Shown here one piece after another: positions 1-5,707 of a stretch of DNA of 7,328 nucleotides. This DNA comes from Acidimicrobiia bacterium (lineage in GTDB: Bacteria > Actinomycetota > Acidimicrobiia > Acidimicrobiales > Iamiaceae), in the NCBI GenBank assembly GCA_019247975.1, contig JAFBAD010000343.1:1-7328 (forward strand). The letters run 5' to 3'. The notes beneath the pieces were generated by a model. It had not been told where the DNA came from, did no database searches, and saw nothing but the letters and a program-made list of their open reading frames with translations. How positions within the stretch are numbered: the stretch's first letter is position 1; each line of letters opens with the position of its first letter. The translations under genes were made by a program, and so were the position numbers.

Positions 1-160
1 GCAGGTCGAGCTTCGACGGGAAGTGGTAGTAGAGCGCAGCCACGCTGACCCCGGCCGCCTCCGCGATGCTGCGGGTCGAGGTGCCCTCGTAGCCGTGCTC
101 GCCCATGAGCGAGATGGCGGTGCGCATCAGGCTCACCCGCCCCGGTCGGGAGGGACCCAT
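1..160 (-). CDS. TetR/AcrR-family transcriptional regulator, N-terminal part (truncated by window edge)
   Basis: The 53 visible residues begin MGPSRPGRVS and form the N-terminal DNA-binding domain of a TetR-type repressor. The stretch T-STRSIAEAAGVSVAALYYHF-SK has the family pattern: helix 2 (TSTRSIAEAAG), the turn, then the recognition helix ending in the YYHFPSK signature (about residues 26-51). The ligand-binding domain lies beyond position 1, so the inducer cannot be guessed. The ATG at 158-160 is the only plausible start, because an in-frame stop (TAA, minus strand) lies at 170-172. The gene diverges from the polymerase gene at 215 across 54 bases that hold an imperfect palindrome (168-185). 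Family habit is to repress its own and the divergent promoter, which this layout fits; the regulatory link is inferred. Confidence 0.9.
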   Translation of the reverse strand, partial: MGPSRPGRVSLMRTAISLMGEHGYEGTSTRSIAEAAGVSVAALYYHFPSKLDL

Positions 161-166
161 GCGCAG

Positions 167-172
167 AACTTA
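167..172 (-). promoter_or_regulatory. Candidate -10 element of the TetR gene (leaderless)
   Basis: On the minus strand the hexamer TAAGTT fits the actinobacterial -10 pattern TANNNT and ends 6 bases before the ATG at 160. Transcription would then begin at or within a base of the start codon. No Shine-Dalgarno sequence is present. The hexamer overlaps the left arm of the palindrome at 168-185, as expected for autorepression. Confidence 0.45.
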
Positions 173-185
173 GCGATCGTTCAGT
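168..185. promoter_or_regulatory. Imperfect 18-bp palindrome, candidate TetR operator
   Basis: ACTTAGCGATCGTTCAGT is centred on CGATCG. It matches its own reverse complement at 14 of 18 positions; the mismatches are at positions 4, 6, 13 and 15. The length and the CGATCGTTCAGT right arm resemble operators bound by TetR-family dimers. It overlaps the candidate -10 of the TetR gene and the expected -35 region of the divergent polymerase gene, so one bound repressor could shut both. Binding is inferred. Confidence 0.5.
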
Positions 186-199
186 GATCCGCGGGCACG

Positions 200-205
200 T
201 ACGCT
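200..205 (+). promoter_or_regulatory. Candidate -10 element of the polymerase gene
   Basis: TACGCT fits TANNNT and lies 9 bases before the ATG at 215, which would leave a 5' leader of only about 2-3 bases. No Shine-Dalgarno sequence is seen. With a 17-bp spacer the -35 region would fall near 177-182, inside the palindrome at 168-185; no good TTGACA match is present there. Confidence 0.4.
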
Positions 206-214
206 CGGCCGCTG

Positions 215-1162
215 ATGGACACGGAGGTCGAGGTCGGCGGGCGGAGCGTCCGCATCAGCAACGCCGATCGCGTCTACTTCCCGGCCACCGGCGCGACGAA
301 GCTCGACCTCGTCGAGTACTACCTGGCGGTCGGACCCGGCATCGTCAACGCGCTGCGCGAGCGGCCGTGCATGCTGCACCGCTTCCCCAAGGGCGTGAGC
401 GAGACGAAGGTCCACCAGAAGCGGGTCCCGGCCGGCGCGCCGCCGTGGCTCGAGACCGTCCGCCTGCACTTCCCCCGCTACGGCCAGCACGCCGACGAGC
501 TCTGCGTGACCGAGCTCGCCCAGGTCATCTGGGCGGTGCAGATGTCCACCGTCGAGTTCCACCCGTGGAACTCACGGCGGGCCGACACCGAGCAGCCCGA
601 CGAGTGGCGCATCGACCTCGACCCGATGCCGAAGTGCCCTCCGGCCCGGGTGCGGCAGGTGGCCCATGTGGTGCACGAGGTGCTCGACGAGATCGGCGCC
701 ACCGGCTGGCCGAAGACCTCGGGCGGCAAGGGCCTGCACATCTACGTGCGCATCGCTCCGGACTTCGGGTTCAAGGACGTCCGCCGCGCTGCCCTCGCCT
801 TCGCGCGTGAGGTGGAGCGGCGTGTGCCCACGGAGGTGACGACCACCTGGTGGCGCAAGGACCGTGATCCGGCCGCGCTGTTCGTCGACTACAACCAGAA
901 CGCCCGCGACCACACGATCGCCGCGGCCTACTCCGTGCGCGGCGTCGCCAACGCGACGGTGTCCACGCCGATCACCTGGGACGAGATCGACTCGGTCGAG
1001 GCCGGCGACCTCACGATGGCCACCGTCCCCTCACGCTTCGCCGAGCTGGGCGACCTCCACGCCGGCATCGACGACGCGGTGTTCCACATCGACGGGCTGC
1101 TCGAGTGGGCCGCCCGCGACGAGCGCGAGGGCGCGCCGGACGAGGGCGGCGACGAGGGGTGA
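215..1162 (+). CDS. Stand-alone LigD-type polymerase domain (archaeo-eukaryotic primase superfamily primase-polymerase)
   Basis: The 315-residue protein is homologous along its length to the polymerase domain of the NHEJ ligase LigD, a metal-dependent polymerase that adds ribo- or deoxynucleotides during end joining or gap filling. Visible motifs are the N-terminal VRISNADRVYFP (12-23), HQKR (67-70), HPWNS (116-120), the metal-binding DLD in WRIDLDP (Asp134, Asp136), SGGKGLHIYV (169-178; His175 in the nucleotide-binding motif) and the third carboxylate in VDYNQNARDHTIAAAYSVR (Asp225). All expected catalytic residues are present. There is no ligase or nuclease domain, and neither ku nor a ligase gene is visible, so it resembles the separate mycobacterial PolD/Prim-PolC-type proteins. 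The last 15 residues are acidic and low-complexity. The first ATG gives the family's usual N terminus. It diverges from a TetR gene and may be under its control. The sub-type (PolD1, PolD2 or Prim-PolC-like) cannot be fixed by eye. Confidence 0.93.
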   Translation: MDTEVEVGGRSVRISNADRVYFPATGATKLDLVEYYLAVGPGIVNALRERPCMLHRFPKGVSETKVHQKRVPAGAPPWLETVRLHFPRYGQHADELCVTELAQVIWAVQMSTVEFHPWNSRRADTEQPDEWRIDLDPMPKCPPARVRQVAHVVHEVLDEIGATGWPKTSGGKGLHIYVRIAPDFGFKDVRRAALAFAREVERRVPTEVTTTWWRKDRDPAALFVDYNQNARDHTIAAAYSVRGVANATVSTPITWDEIDSVEAGDLTMATVPSRFAELGDLHAGIDDAVFHIDGLLEWAARDEREGAPDEGGDEG

Positions 1163-1645
1163 TCAGCCGTAGATGGTGCGGGTCACCCACTCGGCGACGA
1201 GCGCGGGCTTGTCCTCGCCCTCGATCTCGACCGTGAAGTTGCGGGCGACCTCGATCGCACTGCCCTTCAGCTCGACGTTCGACGTGACCGCCCGGGCCCG
1301 GATGCGGGAACCCACCTTGACCGGGCTCACGAAGCGGACCCGGTTGAAGCCGTAGTTGATGCCCATCAGCACGCCCTCGTAGCGGGCCGGGTCGGATGGA
1401 GCGGAGCTCGCGCCGGCCGCGAGGTGCGTGAGCATCGACAGGGTGAGGAACCCGTGGGCGATGGTCGAGCCGAACGGCGTGGCCTTCGCCCGCTCCGGGT
1501 CGACGTGGATGAACTGGTGGTCGTGGGTGATGTCGGCGAACTGGTCGATCTGGTCCTGGGTGACCTCGAACCACTCGCCGGTGCCCTCGTCGTTGCCGAC
1601 GTCCTTCTGGAACAGCTCGAACGCCTTCTCGGCAGCTTCGCTCAT
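1163..1645 (-). CDS. MaoC-like (NodN-type) acyl dehydratase / enoyl-CoA hydratase
   Basis: This is a 160-residue single hot-dog-domain protein. The segment ITHDHQFIHVDPERAKATPF (39-58) followed by GSTIAHGFLTLSML (59-72) matches the hydratase-2 motif of R-specific enoyl-CoA hydratases and NodN. The catalytic pair is Asp42 and His47, at the family's five-residue spacing. It probably hydrates or dehydrates an acyl-CoA thioester in the cytoplasm; the substrate is unknown. The reading frame stays open far upstream (to about 2071), but that part is antisense to the next gene. I chose the ATG at 1643-1645 because MSEAAEKAFELF is a typical N terminus and a TANNNT hexamer stands just before it. The stop codon (1163-1165) follows the polymerase stop with no intervening base, tail to tail. 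The divergent hydrolase gene begins 20 bases from its start. Confidence 0.9.
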   Translation of the reverse strand: MSEAAEKAFELFQKDVGNDEGTGEWFEVTQDQIDQFADITHDHQFIHVDPERAKATPFGSTIAHGFLTLSMLTHLAAGASSAPSDPARYEGVLMGINYGFNRVRFVSPVKVGSRIRARAVTSNVELKGSAIEVARNFTVEIEGEDKPALVAEWVTRTIYG

Positions 1646-1653
1646 GGCGTCAG

Positions 1654-1659
1654 ACCCTA
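1654..1659 (-). promoter_or_regulatory. Candidate -10 element of the MaoC-like gene
   Basis: TAGGGT on the minus strand fits TANNNT and ends 8 bases before the ATG at 1645, implying a leader of about 1-2 bases. The whole gap to the divergent gene is only 20 bases, so any -35 contact would lie inside the 5' end of the hydrolase gene. Confidence 0.4.
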
Positions 1660-1665
1660 GGCACG

Positions 1666-2406
1666 ATGCGCGAGCAGAATCCCCTGATGCGCGTGGAAGA
1701 CGTCCCGTACGAGGTCGACGGCATCGCCATGGTGGGCCACCTGGCCATCGACGACGCGACGGCAGCGGCCCGCCCGACGGTCCTGGTCTGCCACGAGGGC
1801 AACGGCATGAGCACCCACGTGCGGGAGACGACCGAGGCCTTGGCGCAGCTCGGCTACGCCGCGTTCGCGCTCGACTACATCGGCGGGGGTCGTCAGGCGA
1901 ACGACGAGGCGACGTGGGCGCAGCTCTCGCGGATGATGGAGGACCCGACCGTCGCCCGGGGGCGCGCAGAGGCCGGCCTGCGCATCCTGCTCGACCAACC
2001 CGGGGCCGACCCGTCGAGGGTGGCCGTCCTCGGCTACTGCTTCGGTGCGGTGATGGGCCTGGAGATGGCACGCGGCGGCTTCGACGTCCGGGCCGTCGTC
2101 GGCTTCCACCCCGGGCTGCTGCAGTCGAGGCCGGACGACTCCCGCACGATCACCGCGAGCATCCTCATGTGCATCGGGACCGAGGACCCGTACATGACCC
2201 GCGACCAGCGACATGCGCTCGAACAGGAGCTGCTCGACGCCGAGGTCGAGGACTGGCGCATCGAGGTGTACGGCGGGATCGGTCACGGGTTCACCAACCC
2301 CGACTCGGGCGCGCTCGGTCTGCCCGGCGTCGAGTACCACCAGCCGTCGGCGGAGCGATCGTGGCGGTCGGCACTGGCCTTGCTCGCCGAGACGGTCGGC
2401 CCGTAG
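1666..2406 (+). CDS. Dienelactone hydrolase family protein (alpha/beta hydrolase)
   Basis: The 246-residue product has the dienelactone-hydrolase triad. The nucleophile is Cys125 in LGYCFGAV, the acid is Asp174 in GTEDPYM, and the base is His207 in GGIGHGFTNP. Glu44 in VCHEGNG is at the place of the Glu that holds the resting Cys in this family. Enzymes of this group hydrolyse dienelactones and related esters or lactones. With no catechol-pathway gene nearby the true substrate is open. Two starts are possible: ATG 1666, used here, and ATG 1687 (Met8, MRVEDVPYEV), which fits the usual family N terminus better and has CAGAAT six bases upstream as a weak -10. No Shine-Dalgarno sequence precedes either. 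The 3' end faces the large membrane-protein gene with a 6-base gap. Confidence 0.9.
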   Translation: MREQNPLMRVEDVPYEVDGIAMVGHLAIDDATAAARPTVLVCHEGNGMSTHVRETTEALAQLGYAAFALDYIGGGRQANDEATWAQLSRMMEDPTVARGRAEAGLRILLDQPGADPSRVAVLGYCFGAVMGLEMARGGFDVRAVVGFHPGLLQSRPDDSRTITASILMCIGTEDPYMTRDQRHALEQELLDAEVEDWRIEVYGGIGHGFTNPDSGALGLPGVEYHQPSAERSWRSALALLAETVGP

Positions 2407-2412
2407 CCGCGA

Positions 2413-4779
2413 TCAGATGTGCTCGTTGCGCTCCAGCCAGCGGAAGGCGAAGAAGCCCCAGACCGGCGGCAGGTAGAACGACGCCGCCCGGTAGAGCAGC
2501 GCGACGACCAGCGCGACGTCCTCGGGCACGCCCACCTGCACGAGCCCGAAGGTGAGTCCGCCTTCGGCCACACCGATGCCACCGGGAACCGGCATCAATC
2601 CCGAGAGCAGCGCCACGCTGATGTTGATCAGCAGCGCCTCGCCGAAGCCGATCGGGTAGCCGAGCGCGTGGGCGAAGGTCGCGAGGGCACAGGCGAAGAG
2701 CACCTCGGTCACGAGGTTGCCGCCGACGAGGAGCAGGAGCCGTCGCGGTGAGCGCAGCCCCCGGATGGCGCCCCAGGCCTCGACGCCGAGCCGGCGGGCC
2801 CAACCGAGCACCCAACGTCGCCACGGGCCGACGGCGACGACGGCCAGCACCGACACCACGACGATGACCACGACCAGTGCGAGCAGACCGGATGCGTTGT
2901 CGACCGCCGAACCGACGTCGACGTCCAGCGAGACCGGGGTGAAGAGCAGGATGGCCAGCAGCAGCGACCCCTGCACGACGAAGCCGGCGAACCCGTCGAT
3001 CGCGCCGGTGGCGACCGCCGCCGCCGGTGGCACGCCGTGGCGCTGGAAGAACCGGATGTTGATCGCCATCCGTCCGGCCGTCGACGGGACCGCGAGGTTG
3101 ATGTACGAGACGGCGAGCTGGAGCGCGTACGCAGGTCCAAGGGGCAGGGTCACCGGCGACGCGCCCATCGTCGAGGCGGCCTGGCTGACCCGTGGCGTCT
3201 GGGCCACGAAGAGGCCGATCACGACCAGCCACCACGTGGCATCGCGCAGCTGATCGCCCAGCTCGTTGAGGTCGAGGCCTGCGAACGCCGAGATGACGGC
3301 GATCAGCGCGAACGCCGGGAGGAGCACCCCGACGAGCGAGCCGATCGTCACCCGGCGGAGCTGCAGGAGCGGCGGCGCCTCGGCCCCCGCTGCGGTCGCT
3401 GCCTCGGTGCGAAGGTCGTCCAGGTCGAGCTCGCCGGACCGGATGCGACGCCGGTGGCTCGGCGTGAGGACCGACGCCTGCAGGTAGGGCAGCATCCCTT
3501 CGACCGCGCCGGCACCCTGCTCGGCCACCGCGACGCGAGCGGCCTCCGCTCCCCCGACGAGGAGCGCGGTGGTGACGAGCGCCTGCACCTCGTCGGCGCG
3601 ACGTTGTGCCTCGCTGGCCGCGACCGCGCTGCCCCGCAGATCGATCACGCCGAGATCACCGTCGTGGCTGACGAGGTGCTCCTCGTCGATGCAGCCGTGC
3701 GCGATGCCGGCGTCGTGCAGCGCGCGGACCAGTCCCCAGATCGCCCGGCACAGTCCGGCGGCGTCGGGCCCGCCGCCCGCGACGACGCGGCCCCGCCGCT
3801 CGAGGACGAGCAGCGCGTCGTCGTCCGCGGTCGCGCCGGCCGTCACCACCCGGTCGGTGAGCACCCCGGCCTGACCGGCCAGCAGCGTGAGGAAGGCCTC
3901 GTGCTCGACCTGCTGCAGGCGGCCGAAGCGCAACGGCGAACCCGCCTCGCGGAACCAGACGGCGCGCCACACGGTCGAGAGCAGCGCGCTGTCGTGCGCG
4001 TCGCGGCCGTACACCTTGACGACGAGCTCCGCGCCGTCATCGCGCGACGCGTGCAGGAGGTGGAGGCCGGCCGGCTGGAGGTCGGCCGGGTCGAGCCGGG
4101 TGACGGGCACCCCTAGCTCGTCGAGGGCGATGCCGACCTGATCGAGCGACGGCCGTCCACCGCTCGAGCCGAACGCGAGGTGGACCGCAGCGGCGGTGAC
4201 GAGGCCGACGATCCCGCCCACGACCGCGCCGATCGCCGTCGTCGCCCCGAGGATGACGAGCGACAGCGCGGCGAGGCAGACGATCCAGGTGCAGAGCCGG
4301 CGCAGCGGCCGGGTCAGGTGCGGCGCGATGGCGACGACGACCGCGGTGCCGAGCGCGACGTGGGCCGACGGGTACGTCGGCGGCGGCTCGGCGCCGCGCA
4401 CGGAGTGCCACAGGGGTGCCGAGCCGATCACCGCCTCGGCGACCACCCGCCAGACGACGACGGCCAGCGCGGCAGCCAGCCCGACGTCCCGGACGATCGA
4501 CCACCGTCGCCGCACCACCGCTGCGACGATCAGCAGGAGCGCGAGCAACGAGAGCAGGTCCGCGAGGAACTGCCAGAGGTTGTCGGTGAAGTCGGGCAGG
4601 GCGGCCACGAACCGCTCGAGGGCGCGGGCGAACCCCGGCGCCGGCTCGGCCGCGAAGCTCAGCAGCACCAGCGCGACCACACCCGACGCGACCAGCACGA
4701 TGTCGCTCGCCCGGCGGGCCCGGGGCTCGTCCTCCGGCGTCGCGAACACCCTCGGCGCTCGACGCGGCGTCCGGTTCAC
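2413..4779 (-). CDS. Trimodular membrane protein: PAP2-like domain, pseudokinase-like domain and UPF0104/LPG-synthase-type membrane domain
   Basis: This is a 788-residue fusion. Residues about 26-204 hold several hydrophobic segments and a PAP2-like fragment, PTYPSAH (134-140, like the family's PSGH). The third PAP2 motif is degenerate: LGATTAIGAVVGGIVG (177-192) lacks the Arg, His and Asp normally there. Residues about 212-460 are soluble and kinase-like: ELVVKVYG with candidate Lys255, VEHEAFL (291-297) as a possible helix-C Glu, HGCIDEEHLV (361-370) at the catalytic loop and VIDLRG (Asp380) at the DFG place. The loop Asp is Cys363 and the Asn is His368, so a pseudokinase or ligand-binding role is likely. 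Residues about 473-784 are a multi-helix UPF0104/lysylphosphatidylglycerol-synthase-type membrane domain with VPSTAGR (564-570), PVPGGIGVAEGG (730-741) and YRAASFYLPP (763-772). Such domains act in lipid or glycolipid export and flipping; no aminoacyl-transferase domain is present. The start is GTG (4777-4779), with GTG at Val11 as an alternative. A weak -10-like TGCGAT lies 9 bases upstream. The module boundaries are my estimates. Confidence 0.85.
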   Translation of the reverse strand: MNRTPRRAPRVFATPEDEPRARRASDIVLVASGVVALVLLSFAAEPAPGFARALERFVAALPDFTDNLWQFLADLLSLLALLLIVAAVVRRRWSIVRDVGLAAALAVVVWRVVAEAVIGSAPLWHSVRGAEPPPTYPSAHVALGTAVVVAIAPHLTRPLRRLCTWIVCLAALSLVILGATTAIGAVVGGIVGLVTAAAVHLAFGSSGGRPSLDQVGIALDELGVPVTRLDPADLQPAGLHLLHASRDDGAELVVKVYGRDAHDSALLSTVWRAVWFREAGSPLRFGRLQQVEHEAFLTLLAGQAGVLTDRVVTAGATADDDALLVLERRGRVVAGGGPDAAGLCRAIWGLVRALHDAGIAHGCIDEEHLVSHDGDLGVIDLRGSAVAASEAQRRADEVQALVTTALLVGGAEAARVAVAEQGAGAVEGMLPYLQASVLTPSHRRRIRSGELDLDDLRTEAATAAGAEAPPLLQLRRVTIGSLVGVLLPAFALIAVISAFAGLDLNELGDQLRDATWWLVVIGLFVAQTPRVSQAASTMGASPVTLPLGPAYALQLAVSYINLAVPSTAGRMAINIRFFQRHGVPPAAAVATGAIDGFAGFVVQGSLLLAILLFTPVSLDVDVGSAVDNASGLLALVVVIVVVSVLAVVAVGPWRRWVLGWARRLGVEAWGAIRGLRSPRRLLLLVGGNLVTEVLFACALATFAHALGYPIGFGEALLINISVALLSGLMPVPGGIGVAEGGLTFGLVQVGVPEDVALVVALLYRAASFYLPPVWGFFAFRWLERNEHI

Positions 4780-4825
4780 GCCGACACGATCGCAGGGTGC
4801 GGACCTCCCCGGGCGGTTCGCCGCG

Positions 4826-4831
4826 TACCCT
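4826..4831 (+). promoter_or_regulatory. Candidate -10 element of the AraC-type gene (leaderless)
   Basis: TACCCT fits TANNNT and ends exactly 7 bases before the ATG at 4839, so transcription would start at or next to the start codon. No Shine-Dalgarno sequence is present. This supports ATG 4839 over the upstream in-frame GTG at 4797. Confidence 0.5.
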
Positions 4832-4838
4832 CGGCCGC

Positions 4839-5249
4839 ATGACGCCCGAGGAGCTGAGCGACCTGGCCCACCTCCGCCGGGCCCGGGACTTCATCGACCG
4901 TGAGTTCGCGCAGCCGCTCGACGTCCCGGCGATCGCCGCATCGGCCTTGATGTCGCCCGCCCACTTCTCCCGCAAGTTCCGCGCGGCCTACGGCGAGACG
5001 CCGTACAGCTACCTCATGACGCGGCGCATCGAGCGGGCGAAGGCGCTGCTCCGTCAGGGCATGTCGGTCACCGACGCGTGCTTCGCAGTCGGTTGCACCT
5101 CGCTCGGCTCGTTCAGCTCACGGTTCACCGAGATCGTGGGTGAGACGCCGTCGCAGTACCGGGGCCACGACCACCGCGGCACCGAGGTCGTGCCGGCGTG
5201 CGTGAGCAAGGTGATGTCGCGGCCACGGCGCCATCGCATCCGCGCGTGA
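4839..5249 (+). CDS. Minimal AraC-family transcriptional regulator (helix-turn-helix domain only)
   Basis: The 136-residue protein consists almost entirely of the AraC/XylS DNA-binding domain. The first HTH is at about 28-49 (LDVPAIAASALMSPAHFSRKF) and the second at about 76-97 (SVTDACFAVGCTSLGSFSSRF), followed by the family signature ending GETPSQYR. There is no N-terminal sensor domain. The short tail, VPACVSKVMSRPRRHRIRA, is basic and could touch DNA or a partner. Full-length family members are usually about 250-300 residues, so this belongs to the compact MarA/SoxS-like size class, in which activity often follows protein amount. It lies 52 bases upstream of the VOC gene in the same direction and diverges from the membrane-protein gene across 59 bases. 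The VOC and UvrA-like genes are its most likely targets; that is inferred from position. Confidence 0.93.
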   Translation: MTPEELSDLAHLRRARDFIDREFAQPLDVPAIAASALMSPAHFSRKFRAAYGETPYSYLMTRRIERAKALLRQGMSVTDACFAVGCTSLGSFSSRFTEIVGETPSQYRGHDHRGTEVVPACVSKVMSRPRRHRIRA

Positions 5250-5288
5250 CCGAGCAGGATCGGAGAAGCATCCGGGAACCCGCGCTCG

Positions 5289-5294
5289 TACCGT
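5289..5294 (+). promoter_or_regulatory. Candidate -10 element of the VOC/UvrA-like operon (leaderless)
   Basis: TACCGT fits TANNNT and ends exactly 7 bases before the ATG at 5302, the same spacing as in front of the AraC-type gene. There is no Shine-Dalgarno sequence. It suggests the VOC and UvrA-like genes have their own promoter and need not be read through from the regulator gene. Confidence 0.5.
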
Positions 5295-5301
5295 CGTCGA
5301 C

Positions 5302-5703
5302 ATGGCAACCACCACCGTCTCCACCATGTTCATCCCCGTCCACGATCCGGACGAGGCGCTCGCCTTCTACCGCGACGCGCTGGGTCTCGAGGTCCGCAAC
5401 GACGTCGCTTCCCAGGGGTTCCGCTGGGTCACCGTCGGTGCCCCGGGCCAGCAGGTCGACATCGTGCTGTTCCAACCCCACGGCGGTCGCTCGCAGACCG
5501 AGGGCGATGCGCTCCTCACGCTCGTGACGCAGGGTTCGCTGCAGGCCGCGATCTTCAGCTCCGACGACCTCGACGAGACCTTCGAGAAGGTCCGGGCCTC
5601 CGGAGCCGAGGTGCTCCAGGAGCCGGCGTCGCAGCCGTGGGGCGCGCGTGACTGCGCCTTCCGCGATCCGTCGGACAACCTCGTGCGCATCGCGCAATCC
5701 TGA
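5302..5703 (+). CDS. VOC family protein (glyoxalase/bleomycin-resistance fold)
   Basis: The 133-residue protein has the vicinal-oxygen-chelate pattern: FIPVHDPDEALAFYRDALGL in the first half (10-29) and PWGARDCAFRDPSDNLVRI near the end (112-130), i.e. two beta-alpha-beta-beta-beta repeats. In metal-dependent members the closing strand usually reads GN-x-x-E with Glu as a metal ligand; here the place is filled by Arg129 (DNLVRI). A metal-free, ligand-binding role, as in bleomycin-sequestering proteins, is therefore more likely than glyoxalase activity. The ligand is unknown. A TANNNT hexamer 7 bases upstream supports this ATG. The stop codon is followed after 4 bases by the UvrA-like gene, so the two are probably cotranscribed and translationally coupled. 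Confidence 0.92.
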   Translation: MATTTVSTMFIPVHDPDEALAFYRDALGLEVRNDVASQGFRWVTVGAPGQQVDIVLFQPHGGRSQTEGDALLTLVTQGSLQAAIFSSDDLDETFEKVRASGAEVLQEPASQPWGARDCAFRDPSDNLVRIAQS

Positions 5704-5707
5704 ACCC

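Noticed and set aside
1646..2071. Minus-strand open frame extending the MaoC-like protein by about 142 residues upstream
   Set aside because: The extension is antisense to the dienelactone-hydrolase gene, is Arg/Ser/Pro-rich as expected of a high-GC shadow frame, and resembles no domain. The family start at 1645 is clear.
1428..2555. 375-codon plus-strand open frame
   Set aside because: It lies antisense to MaoC and out of frame with the hydrolase gene. It is Arg/Gly/Ala-rich with no domain; its openness reflects GC-rich codon bias.
2291..3235. 314-codon minus-strand open frame
   Set aside because: It overlaps the membrane-protein gene in another frame of the same strand and shows an Arg/Gly/Ala-rich shadow composition.
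3037..4116. 359-codon plus-strand open frame
   Set aside because: It is antisense to the large membrane-protein gene, whose own frame has clear membrane segments and motifs. The product is low-complexity Arg/Asp/Glu/Ala.
4813..4824. Hairpin GCGG-TTCG-CCGC, possible UUCG-loop structure
   Set aside because: The stem is only 4 bp in GC-rich DNA and lies upstream of the predicted transcription start of the AraC-type gene, so it would not be in its RNA; there is no T-run, so it is not a terminator.
4797..4838. N-terminal extension of the AraC-type protein from GTG 4797
   Set aside because: It would add 14 residues outside the conserved domain and place the TACCCT hexamer inside the gene. ATG 4839 with a -10 exactly 7 bases upstream is the better start.
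4037..4975. 312-codon minus-strand open frame
   Set aside because: It runs across the 5' end of the membrane-protein gene in another frame and antisense into the AraC gene; composition is typical of a shadow frame.
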